DNA of 64,000 nucleotides from Chlamydiales bacterium. Lineage in GTDB: Bacteria > Chlamydiota > Chlamydiia > Chlamydiales > JAJFMA01. This document shows, piece after piece, positions 1-7,790 of this stretch (within the stretch, counting starts at the first letter, position 1; each line of letters begins with the position of its first letter). The stretch is taken from assembly GCA_030679955.1 (NCBI GenBank), contig JAUXSF010000009.1, positions 62,001 through 126,000 of the forward strand, read 5' to 3'. The translations under genes and the position numbers were made by a program. The notes below the pieces were generated by a model, which had not been told where the DNA came from, did no database searches, and saw only the letters and a list, made by a program, of their open reading frames with translations.

Positions 1-927
1 CTTCTCACCAGCGCTACGCAACAGAGAAGCTATTTTCACCAATGGATGGCCGGGATAGCGCTCTTGAGCAACTTGGAATAGTACAGTCGCTCGTGGGTCC
101 TCTACGCGTAACACCGCGTGACCAAAGCCAAAAATCAGGTCATCTGAGGCTAAGCGACGGCGGATTAGCTCCTCCATCTGTGCTTCAGTAGCATTATCAC
201 CCAGCTGATCATGAACTTGCTTGACGAAAGCCAAACAATCCTGGTTCGCTTTACCGTGCCTAGGACCAGCCAACGCTGTCATGGCGGCTGTTAGCGATCC
301 ATACATATCCTCTAAACCGGAAGCAACAGCCTTGCCGACAAAAGTCGAGAGGTTACCACCACCATGGTCATAGTGCAGAACATTAAACAAACGCATCACA
401 TCTGTCAGAGCCTTCAAGTCCGCTCCAGGGACGTTTAGCATATGTGTAAAGTTCTCCATATAGCCTAGCTCTGGTTGAGAGGGGTTTGTTCCTCCCCAAC
501 CCGCATGATAGTTGATCACAGTCGCTACAAGTTCAGGAATCTTGGCGATGACATTGAGGCAATCTTCACGATAGTCCCCTGTACCTTCAATCATCCCCAG
601 AACAAGTAAAGCTGCACAAAAGAGCTTCATCGGATGTCCCTGACGCGGTAGCTTGCGCACATGGTCAAAGACCGCAGGAGATGTTTTAGATCGTTTAGCC
701 AATTCGTCAGAAAAAGCTTTTACCTCTTTGTCAGAGCCTTTATGGCCATGATATAGCAAATAGATGACCTCTTCCGGCCGCCAATTTGCCATCTGCCCTA
801 AGGGTTGCCCCATATAGAACAGTCCCTTATCGGGATCTACGGAAGATGTAACGCAATACCCTACTGGATATCCGCGCATCCCGGTTTCCAGATGATCTTG
901 GGTTACCTCAAACAGTACATCGGCCAT
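1..927 (-). CDS. gltA: Citrate synthase, partial (C-terminal end outside window)
   Basis: Condenses acetyl-CoA and oxaloacetate to citrate, the entry step of the TCA cycle, in the cytosol. The translated start (ATG at 927) runs in one open frame to the window edge, giving 309 residues without a stop. The stretch with NYHAGWGGTN, then LRLFNVLHYDHGGGNLST-like residues and GPRHGKANQD, and the later FGHAVLR segment, match the conserved His-containing active-site regions of citrate synthases. The start lies 15 bases after the mdh stop on the same strand, so the two are probably one transcript with mdh first. Citrate synthase is lacking in Chlamydia proper but known from environmental chlamydiae, which supports the placement. 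The 3' end cannot be judged. Confidence 0.93.
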   Translation of the reverse strand, partial: MADVLFEVTQDHLETGMRGYPVGYCVTSSVDPDKGLFYMGQPLGQMANWRPEEVIYLLYHGHKGSDKEVKAFSDELAKRSKTSPAVFDHVRKLPRQGHPMKLFCAALLVLGMIEGTGDYREDCLNVIAKIPELVATVINYHAGWGGTNPSQPELGYMENFTHMLNVPGADLKALTDVMRLFNVLHYDHGGGNLSTFVGKAVASGLEDMYGSLTAAMTALAGPRHGKANQDCLAFVKQVHDQLGDNATEAQMEELIRRRLASDDLIFGFGHAVLRVEDPRATVLFQVAQERYPGHPLVKIASLLRSAGEK

Positions 928-942
928 AGCAAGACTCCCACT

Positions 943-1935
943 TTATTTTACAGCTTCGAAAAAGAGATTTTTTTCTTCCAATAGTTCTTTTTGGCTTTCT
1001 TGAATTTTCTGCTTCAAGAAGTCATTCCAAGGCACATTAGCGACAACTTCATAGTTGCCGTCGCCTTTGGATCGGCATGGCATGGAGAAAATCAGGTCTT
1101 CCTCTAGGCCATATGGGTTACCATCGGTACAAATAGCAGACGAAAACCACTCGCCTTCAGGTGTCGGCGTCACGAGCGCACGCACTGCATCAATAGCAGC
1201 GCAAGCGGCAGATGCAGCAGAGGACTTGCCACGAACCTTAAGGATTTCAGCGCCTCTCTTTTGCACGGATGTGATGAACTGACCTTTCAGCCAATCTTCA
1301 TCGGTAATCACAGAGGTCACAGGCTTGCCGCTAATCTTGGCGTTATAAAAGTCAGGCACTTGTGTTGTGGAATGATTACCCCAAATTGTCACATTAGAGA
1401 TATCGGTAACTTCTACGCCAGCTTTCAACGCTAACTGACCCACTGCGCGGTTTTGGTCTAGGCGTGTCATTGCGTGAAAGTTCTTACGCGGAATACGCGG
1501 AGCATTGCTCATCGCAATCAAGCAATTGGTATTGCATGGATTGCCGACAACCAACACTTTTACATCGGGATTTGCAACATCATTAAGAGCACGACCCTGA
1601 GCGATGAAAATCTTGCCGTTGTCTACCAATAGATCTTTACGCTCCATACCTGGCGAGCGTGGCTTTGCTCCTACTAACATCGCGTAGTCCGCACCACGAA
1701 ATACTTCGTTGGGATCACTGCCAATATGTATTTCTTTAAGCAAAGGAAAAGCGCAATCGATGAGTTCCATCATCACACCCTCTAACACTCCCAGTGCTTC
1801 TGGGACTTCCAAGATGTGCAACGCTACAGGTTGTTGAGGTCCTAGCATCGCCCCGGCAGCTATGCGAAACAGCAAAGTATAGGCTATCTGCCCAGCGCCA
1901 CCTGTTACTACGACGCGTTTCAAAGGTTGTGTCAT
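943..1935 (-). CDS. mdh: Malate dehydrogenase (cytosolic-type)
   Basis: NAD-dependent oxidation of malate to oxaloacetate, feeding the citrate synthase encoded directly downstream. The 330-residue protein opens with the dinucleotide-binding glycine motif TGGAGQIAY (residues 11-19). An acidic residue (Glu43) ends the second strand, typical of NAD preference. The arginine-rich mobile loop ([13 protein letters not shown], about 91-103) binds substrate, and His188 in [12 protein letters not shown] is the catalytic His. The sequence is of the group that includes eukaryotic cytosolic MDH rather than the lactate-dehydrogenase-like bacterial type; chlamydial MDHs are of this group. The ATG at 1935 directly precedes the conserved N-terminus, so the start is secure. 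Confidence 0.96.
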   Translation of the reverse strand: MTQPLKRVVVTGGAGQIAYTLLFRIAAGAMLGPQQPVALHILEVPEALGVLEGVMMELIDCAFPLLKEIHIGSDPNEVFRGADYAMLVGAKPRSPGMERKDLLVDNGKIFIAQGRALNDVANPDVKVLVVGNPCNTNCLIAMSNAPRIPRKNFHAMTRLDQNRAVGQLALKAGVEVTDISNVTIWGNHSTTQVPDFYNAKISGKPVTSVITDEDWLKGQFITSVQKRGAEILKVRGKSSAASAACAAIDAVRALVTPTPEGEWFSSAICTDGNPYGLEEDLIFSMPCRSKGDGNYEVVANVPWNDFLKQKIQESQKELLEEKNLFFEAVK

Positions 1936-2102
1936 GATCGCTCCTTATGTCAGGCACTTAAAATCGTAAGTTTATGTTATTGGCCCCGACTATAATGTGC
2001 AACAAGTGTCTTCTATGGGGGATCTTCATAAGGCCTTTATGCCGGCTTAAATCTACGTAGGTACACTACTCTCTTAATACTCAAGCTTTTAAGGGGGTAA
2101 CA

Positions 2103-2564
2103 GTGAGTCTTTTAACAGGTGTTCAAAAGTGTGCGGGATTTATCATTCCAGCATTAAAACCAAAACCGAAGCCACCTACCACAACTGAAAAGCTGCAAGA
2201 GGCTGTTTCAATGGTCGCAAAAGGCACCTTTTATGCAGTCGGCACCGCCGCAGCATTATATCTTGGTGGCCAAGCTTACCTTTTTCTCGCTACCGCAATC
2301 GGTGGACCACTTCTTGGCGCAGTAATGAGCACCTGCCCAAGCTTCATTGCCACACCTATTGCCTTGTGTGCAGAGAGTTTGGTAGTTCTTGGGTTGGTCG
2401 TTTCTGAATTAGGAAAATTCGCACTATTGACCATGTTTGAAACTGTAAGCTTAGTTGCCTATGAACTTCCTAAATGGGTAGTGACACAAGGACTACCACA
2501 GCTAGCCGGTGGCCTACAAGCCGCAGCAAGCAGTATAGCCGGTCTCTTCACAGGCATTCTGTAA
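2103..2564 (+). CDS. Hypothetical small membrane protein
   Basis: Not recognised. The 153-residue product has a short basic, proline-rich N-terminus (KPKPKPPTTTEK, about 20-31) followed by almost continuous hydrophobic sequence from about residue 40 to the end, enough for three or four membrane segments. The start is a GTG preceded by a strong ribosome binding site (AAGGGGG at 2091-2097), which decides it over later ATGs. It stands alone and is followed by a hairpin. The shape, basic tail plus long hydrophobic stretches, is seen in chlamydial inclusion-membrane-type proteins, but that is only a comparison of form. The reading frame is real by ribosome site and composition; the role is unknown. 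Confidence 0.7.
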   Translation: MSLLTGVQKCAGFIIPALKPKPKPPTTTEKLQEAVSMVAKGTFYAVGTAAALYLGGQAYLFLATAIGGPLLGAVMSTCPSFIATPIALCAESLVVLGLVVSELGKFALLTMFETVSLVAYELPKWVVTQGLPQLAGGLQAAASSIAGLFTGIL

Positions 2565-2577
2565 GCACTAATTTGAA

Positions 2578-2611
2578 CCTTATGGACAACGATCAATCCC
2601 TGTCCATAAGG
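2578..2611 (+). terminator. Hairpin after the 2.1-kb membrane-protein gene
   Basis: A perfect 10-base-pair stem (CCTTATGGAC / GTCCATAAGG, arms 2578-2587 and 2602-2611) with a 14-base loop begins 14 bases after the stop codon. There is no strong T-run after it, so termination may be weak. A second stem (2639-2647 with 2659-2667) follows before queE. Confidence 0.5.
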
Positions 2612-2722
2612 TCCATATCGTCCACTTAGTCCACTTAGACCATGAATTTCACCGAAATATTCATGGTTGTTAATAACGACGTGGGATATACTTAGTGCTC
2701 TTTATATCCTCGAGGATGTTCT

Positions 2723-3376
2723 ATGAAGGCTGATAGTCTTAATATCATCGAAATTTTTGCCAGCGTACAAGGTGAAACAACACTTGTAGGCCTGCCAACC
2801 ACATTCGTTCGCCTCGCTGCTTGCAACCTACGCTGTGTTTGGTGCGACACCACATACTCTTTCGGACGCGGCACCCCCAAAACTTTGGAAGATATCCTAT
2901 CCATAGTACGCGCTAATGGCTGCAAATGCGTCTGCGTGACCGGAGGCGAGCCCCTGCTGCAAGACAACGTAATTCCATTGATGAAGCAGCTTTGTGATGA
3001 AGGGTATCTGGTCAGCATCGAGACCAGTGGCTCTCTACCAACCGACGCCATTGACCCACGTGTAAGGGTCATTCTAGATATTAAATGTCCTGGCAGCGGC
3101 ATGGAGAGCAAAAACCACTGGCAGAATATCTCATACCTGCGCGCTCACGATGAAGTTAAATTTGTAGTCGCCGACAAAACAGACTATGAATATGCCAAAG
3201 AAATCTCCTATAAGCACTCGCTTTGGGACAAAACAAATTCCGTCCTATTTTCTCCGGTTTATGGTCAGCTAGATCCCAAAGATTTAGTCAATTGGATTCT
3301 TGAAGATAAGCTACCCGTACGCATAAACATGCAGATTCATAAAATGATTTGGACGCCAGAAACTCAAGGAGTGTAA
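2723..3376 (+). CDS. queE: 7-carboxy-7-deazaguanine synthase (radical SAM)
   Basis: Makes 7-carboxy-7-deazaguanine from 6-carboxy-tetrahydropterin, a step in making the tRNA base queuosine. The radical-SAM cysteine motif is visible as Cys34-x3-Cys38-x2-Cys41 (CNLRCVWCDT). It is preceded by the conserved N-terminal FASVQGETTLVG segment and followed by TGGEPLLQ (SAM-binding GGE motif, near residue 73). At 217 residues the length is normal. It lies directly before queC with only a few bases between stop and start, so the two are co-transcribed. QueD and QueF are not in the window and would have to be elsewhere. Confidence 0.93.
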   Translation: MKADSLNIIEIFASVQGETTLVGLPTTFVRLAACNLRCVWCDTTYSFGRGTPKTLEDILSIVRANGCKCVCVTGGEPLLQDNVIPLMKQLCDEGYLVSIETSGSLPTDAIDPRVRVILDIKCPGSGMESKNHWQNISYLRAHDEVKFVVADKTDYEYAKEISYKHSLWDKTNSVLFSPVYGQLDPKDLVNWILEDKLPVRINMQIHKMIWTPETQGV

Positions 3377-3379
3377 TTG

Positions 3380-4093
3380 ATGAAAGCCTTAGTTTTATTA
3401 AGTGGTGGCATTGATTCAACAGTGATGTTAGCTAAAGCGATCGATGAAGGACGTGAAGTCACCGCTCTCTCTTTTGACTATGGCCAAAGAAATATTCCCG
3501 AACTCAGTGCCGCAATACAAATTGCCTCTTTCTATCGAATCGATCATCGAATGGTAAAATTTGGGCCTAACACGTTTGATAAGTCTTCTTTAGTACATAA
3601 ATCTCTGGTGCCTAAAGGTAGAACCATTGATCAAATCAACAATGGCAGTATCCCATCAACATATGTTCCTGCACGCAACACCCTTTTTCTAGCATATGCT
3701 ACAGCACAGGCAGAGATTCTAGAAGTAGACGAAATCTACTTGGGAGCCAATGCTGCAGATCAGATACCTTATCCCGACACACGCCCAGCATACATGGAAG
3801 CTTTTCAAAATCTTTTGAATGTAGCAACTAGACAAGCTGTTGAAGGCAAAGCCCCACAACTGCGTTTCCCGCTATTGAGGATGCATAAGAGAGAGATCAT
3901 CAGGCTTGGCGTAGACCTCCAAGCACCACTAGAACTTTGCATATCTTGTTACGATCCAATGGAAGATGGTACACACTGCGGGAGATGTGACGCTTGTTAC
4001 CTACGCAAGGAGGGCTTTATCGCTGCTAGTTGCCCCGACCCTACCCGTTATATAGAGGCTGGCGTGCCCCTAGAAGCCGTAGATATGATTTAA
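3380..4093 (+). CDS. queC: 7-cyano-7-deazaguanine synthase
   Basis: ATP-dependent conversion of 7-carboxy-7-deazaguanine to preQ0, the step after QueE in queuosine synthesis. The N-terminus carries the PP-loop SGGIDST (residues 8-14) of ATP pyrophosphatases. The C-terminus has the four-cysteine zinc site (CISC...HCGRCDAC). A TTG lies one codon upstream, but the ribosome binding site AGGAG (3367-3371) is 8 bases from the ATG at 3380, which is therefore the preferred start and gives 237 residues. It shares a transcript with queE. Confidence 0.95.
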   Translation: MKALVLLSGGIDSTVMLAKAIDEGREVTALSFDYGQRNIPELSAAIQIASFYRIDHRMVKFGPNTFDKSSLVHKSLVPKGRTIDQINNGSIPSTYVPARNTLFLAYATAQAEILEVDEIYLGANAADQIPYPDTRPAYMEAFQNLLNVATRQAVEGKAPQLRFPLLRMHKREIIRLGVDLQAPLELCISCYDPMEDGTHCGRCDACYLRKEGFIAASCPDPTRYIEAGVPLEAVDMI

Positions 4094-4110
4094 GGTTCAT
4101 TTTGCGAGGA

Positions 4111-5235
4111 CTACGCTAGCTGAACGACACGACCTGAGTGGCTTTTTCGTACACGAAATCCTTTGCTACACGACAGCACCTTGATGACAAAGCAGTCACT
4201 TAGGTCAAGCCAGTCTTTGGCTAATTCGGTCTGAACTAGACGCACCAAATGATCGGCGTCGTACCACACATTCTTATTGTAGAAATAGCTACAGGTACAT
4301 TGGATTACCTGGTCGCACTGCTCGGCTATCCAGCTATCGGCACAAAACACACCTGAAATGGTCTCCAGAAATAACTCTAGGTCTCCAAAAAGATCGTTAA
4401 GCAAAGCGATAAAGGGCTTCGTTAACTCGTTAGGAGTAGCAATCCTTTCTAATCTCTCCAGTAGCTCTGATCGTGTGGCAATGCCTTCGCGCTGTCGCAT
4501 CCATGGTTTTACGAAGGCGTCAATAGCCTCTGAGAGCATGCGATGCACCAACTGTTTCGCTGCTTCACCCCGTAGAGAGATACGAGCCTCTTCTCTTAAG
4601 CGCTCTAGCCTGTCTGGGGTGGCACGTCTGATTTCGTTAATAGCAGAATTCTGCAGATAGGATAGTCCTTCTAAACCAAACTCCTGCAAAAGAACATATC
4701 CTGCACGCAGATCACAAAAGCGCATTAAGGCTCTAATGCACGAACCAATATTTAGGCAGGTCGAATGGTCGCTGTTGGAGTCAGAAGTATAGGTTTCGAG
4801 CTTGGAAACAACTTCATCGACATGACCCTGACCTAACCCAAGACCTAATAAATTAACGTCGCGAAGATCATCAAGGATATGCTTATCAGCTTCAAGTAAC
4901 ACGCGTTCAGTATGATGCGATAGACCAAGAACTGATATCGGCTCTTGCCAAATGGTTGAACTTACCCAAGAGCGGAACCCCGGCCCGAGATCTAACGAAA
5001 ATTGATCAGACTCAAGAGGCACTACCCTCTTGGTCACAACGGCTTTAGGCTTAGGTAAACTGATAGGACGCACAGAACTAAGATCAACAGCCTCAAGAGC
5101 ATAGATACGCTCCAACCCATGAGTGTAAGCCACTGTGGGGAAGACGTCGATTAATTTATTTTCCATATCATTCACCTTTGCGTGACTAAACTTATAAACC
5201 CCTTGGCATACTTTTTGCAATGTCGAAGCAATCAT
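4111..5235 (-). CDS. Hypothetical protein, 374 residues
   Basis: Not recognised. The product is soluble-looking and mostly helical in composition, without a signal peptide or membrane segment. A proline/lysine-rich linker (about residues 58-68) separates a short N-terminal part from a long helical body with many Leu/Glu/Arg residues. The ATG at 5235 has AAAGGTC upstream; a second ATG at residue 24 (MENKLID) is possible. It is divergent from the gene starting at 5295, with 59 bases between them, so the two may share a control region. It converges on queC with 17 bases between the stops. Confidence 0.65.
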   Translation of the reverse strand: MIASTLQKVCQGVYKFSHAKVNDMENKLIDVFPTVAYTHGLERIYALEAVDLSSVRPISLPKPKAVVTKRVVPLESDQFSLDLGPGFRSWVSSTIWQEPISVLGLSHHTERVLLEADKHILDDLRDVNLLGLGLGQGHVDEVVSKLETYTSDSNSDHSTCLNIGSCIRALMRFCDLRAGYVLLQEFGLEGLSYLQNSAINEIRRATPDRLERLREEARISLRGEAAKQLVHRMLSEAIDAFVKPWMRQREGIATRSELLERLERIATPNELTKPFIALLNDLFGDLELFLETISGVFCADSWIAEQCDQVIQCTCSYFYNKNVWYDADHLVRLVQTELAKDWLDLSDCFVIKVLSCSKGFRVRKSHSGRVVQLA

Positions 5236-5294
5236 TGTTTGACCTTTAGGCCAAATTTTCTATGGTAGAGATTAGATAGTGAGGAGACACCAAC

Positions 5295-6389
5295 ATGGAA
5301 TCGCCCGACTTTAATCTGTTAAGTCCGGATGATGCTGCGCAAGTAGCAGCAGAACTCAATGCCAAGCAGTTGGAGGGTGTCGTCGCGTTTTTTAATCCCG
5401 AGCAACTTCAGCGTACAATTCAACACCTTGTGGCTGAGAATGATGCAAACTGGAGAGGCAAGATCAGATCCATTTTACGTGGGTTGAATCAGCGCCATCA
5501 GCTCGAGGCAATGGGGCGCTCCCTCAGTCCACAGCAAATGGTCGAGCTGCTAGAGCAGTGCACGGACGATGCGCTTTTGCGCGAAAAACTACAGTTTATT
5601 CTGGTGGGTCTCCCACAAAATGTTTTCGAATCAATTCTACATTTAGCAGACGATCCACAGCTGCGCGTGCTCAAAGACCTCGGGACTACCGAGAGCATTC
5701 AGCACCACCTCACCCTTTTGCTGCATGAACTCGCACGTTTAGCCGACGGTTATGTAACCGACCTGGACGAGCTAGAAAGCCAAATCGACCAATACGATGT
5801 GAAAGCAGTGCGTCAACGAGATATTGATAGCTTTGTGCAGCAAATAGAGGACGCCACAGTCTTCTTTAATGAGGGCCTGCACACCATTGATACAGCTTTG
5901 GGCTTAGCCTGGAATACCAATCGTGAAGATCTTATCGATCGTCTTACACAACTAAAAGAAAATTGGCTGCGCTATCTCCAATTTGGTGTAGGACGTGCCG
6001 GAACCGCCTCCAAGCCTGCCACAGCTCTATATGCCAAGCTAGAGCACCGTCTGGAAAGCATCTATGATGCCGAAACGCTGGAAGATGACGATCCAGCTAT
6101 TGAAGCACTAGCTGCCCTTTCTCTCTGGGTTCTACAAGACTATTGGGAAGTTGGGCTAATCCCAGGAATTGAGGATTTACAGCAGCTCAACCTGGATCCT
6201 AGCAAACATGACGAAAAAGAACGCGCCCTACATCGTGAACGGCTTACTCTTGGCGTGCAAGATAACCTTGCGGCGGTGGGCCTAATGACCGTTGGCGATC
6301 TAAAAAAAGAGCGCCTCTACTCACGCAACATGCTGATCCGTTTTATCCAGAAGCATCATAATTTGCTGTCACCCGCCAGACCTGTATAG
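5295..6389 (+). CDS. Hypothetical helical protein, 364 residues
   Basis: Not recognised. The product is acidic and strongly helical. Its first 130 residues show repeated short elements of the form L-S-P-x-x-x-x-x-L-L/A-x-x-L (LSPDDAAQVAAEL near 9, FNPEQLQRTIQHL near 33, LSPQQMVELLEQ near 77), which suggests a helical repeat fold. There is no signal peptide and no membrane segment. The ribosome binding site GAGGAG lies just before the ATG (GAGGAGACACCAACATGG). A strong hairpin follows the stop. The function is not predictable from sequence. Confidence 0.65.
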   Translation: MESPDFNLLSPDDAAQVAAELNAKQLEGVVAFFNPEQLQRTIQHLVAENDANWRGKIRSILRGLNQRHQLEAMGRSLSPQQMVELLEQCTDDALLREKLQFILVGLPQNVFESILHLADDPQLRVLKDLGTTESIQHHLTLLLHELARLADGYVTDLDELESQIDQYDVKAVRQRDIDSFVQQIEDATVFFNEGLHTIDTALGLAWNTNREDLIDRLTQLKENWLRYLQFGVGRAGTASKPATALYAKLEHRLESIYDAETLEDDDPAIEALAALSLWVLQDYWEVGLIPGIEDLQQLNLDPSKHDEKERALHRERLTLGVQDNLAAVGLMTVGDLKKERLYSRNMLIRFIQKHHNLLSPARPV

Positions 6390-6438
6390 GCAATTCAACA
6401 CAGCGAAGCTGCATCTATCCTATCGTTTGAATAGATCC

Positions 6439-6459
6439 ACTACCGCTTACAGCGGTAGT
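6439..6459 (+). terminator. Hairpin terminator after the 5.3-kb gene
   Basis: A perfect 9-base-pair stem (ACTACCGCT / AGCGGTAGT) with a TAC loop, followed by a pyrimidine-rich stretch, sits about 50 bases after the stop at 6389. A longer outer pairing (TATCGTTTG at 6421 with CAAACGATA at 6484) surrounds it. Confidence 0.55.
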
Positions 6460-6560
6460 AGTTTCTTCACCACCTCCTTTCTCCAAACGATAAGTACTAA
6501 AAAGCTGCATTAAATCCCTTTTCTAGGCAGTAATTCTGGATTCCCTTATACTTCTGCGCC

Positions 6561-7703
6561 ATGAATATCTATTATTATTACCCTCTGACGCTTCATTACA
6601 ATTCGGGGCAGACGCTGCAGGTCATTCAAGACTACAAAGAGCTATCGCGCCACGGTCACAACGTCTTTCTTTATGGCGTCTATGAGGATGAAGAAGCTCT
6701 CAATACTATCTTGAACGATATCAAAAACGATACCGTCTACATTCGCTATCGTAAAGGTAGTAGTAAGTACCTCCGCAACCTTCTAAAATGCCAAATGTTG
6801 TGGGATATCTTTTGTGATCCCAATCAAAAAATCATTGTCTCGCGCAATATCAACAAAATGGCCGAAGTACGTGCTCTAAAGTGCTTTTTCAGACGTTGCA
6901 AGTTCTTGTGGGAACGCCATGAGGATGCCATCCCTTATTTGCTCAAAAAATCGCCGCCAAAGCGAGAAAAGCAGCAAATGCAAAAGCTGCTCAAGAACAT
7001 TGACGGCTTGATTCTGACCAATTACTCGCAACAAACTCTCTTTGACCAAGAATTTACCACTCTGCCCCCTTCCATTGTGCTACCAAATGGTGTGGATCTT
7101 GCACGATACGCGACTGCCCAACCGTCGCATGATAGCACCAAGCGTTGGTTGACCTATGCTGGCCAATTCACTCAATGGAAAAATGTGGAGCTACTTTTCG
7201 CTTCTCTCGCCTTGCTAGACGACTCCTTCTGCTTGAGGCTAGCCGGTGGAAAGGGTGATGCAAATAGCAAACAATGGGTGGACGCCATGGCCGCTAAACA
7301 TGGCGTTACAAACCGAGTTGACTACATTGGGTTTGTTAAACCAGACGAACTACCCCAACGCGCTTTGCATGGTTCGGCCGCTCTCTTGCTCCCTTTAGGT
7401 GACAACATGGAATCTCGCTATTTCACCTCGCCTATGAAACTGTTTGAATACATGGCCACTTCTATCCCCGTCGTTTCTGTAGATTATCCGACCATTCGCG
7501 GTATCACCGGTGAGGATACAGTATATCTAAGCGACCAAACTACCCGCGACTTTGCCAATGCGATTATTAAGGCTACCGAGCACTATGACACTGTTCGTAT
7601 CGCCAAGATGAATCATTTAGCCTCGCAGTACACTCACAAAGTACGCGCCCAGCGTTTCAATGCCTTTACAGAGTCCCTTTGCCCCTTGGCGTCTTTGCGT
7701 TAA
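6561..7703 (+). CDS. Glycosyltransferase, GT4/GT1-like fold
   Basis: Probably transfers a sugar from an activated donor in envelope polysaccharide or lipopolysaccharide assembly; donor and acceptor are unknown. The 380 residues show the two-domain GT-B layout. The C-terminal half holds the donor-binding region: LTYAGQFTQWKNVELLFASL near 213-232, then SPMKLFEYMATSIPVVSVD near 296-314, the E-x7-E-type region of family-4 transferases. No ribosome binding site is evident; a TATACT box ends about 8 bases before the ATG, so a very short leader is possible. It is followed by mutS with an 87-base gap. A second, different glycosyltransferase is encoded at 48.4 kb. Confidence 0.82.
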   Translation: MNIYYYYPLTLHYNSGQTLQVIQDYKELSRHGHNVFLYGVYEDEEALNTILNDIKNDTVYIRYRKGSSKYLRNLLKCQMLWDIFCDPNQKIIVSRNINKMAEVRALKCFFRRCKFLWERHEDAIPYLLKKSPPKREKQQMQKLLKNIDGLILTNYSQQTLFDQEFTTLPPSIVLPNGVDLARYATAQPSHDSTKRWLTYAGQFTQWKNVELLFASLALLDDSFCLRLAGGKGDANSKQWVDAMAAKHGVTNRVDYIGFVKPDELPQRALHGSAALLLPLGDNMESRYFTSPMKLFEYMATSIPVVSVDYPTIRGITGEDTVYLSDQTTRDFANAIIKATEHYDTVRIAKMNHLASQYTHKVRAQRFNAFTESLCPLASLR

Positions 7704-7790
7704 TTTCCCCCGAATCGAATTTTGCTTGCATCCGACGTCCTACGTTGGTAAAACTATGGGGCTTCCAAACCCCTACAGCTGCAAAATGTA

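Noticed and set aside
1961-2000. Promoter with TATAAT at 1991-1996
   Set aside because: No acceptable -35 box at 16-18 bases upstream; too weak to list.
2565-2722. preQ1 riboswitch before queE
   Set aside because: The gap has two hairpins, but I could not find the pseudoknot pattern with the A-rich tail expected of preQ1-I.
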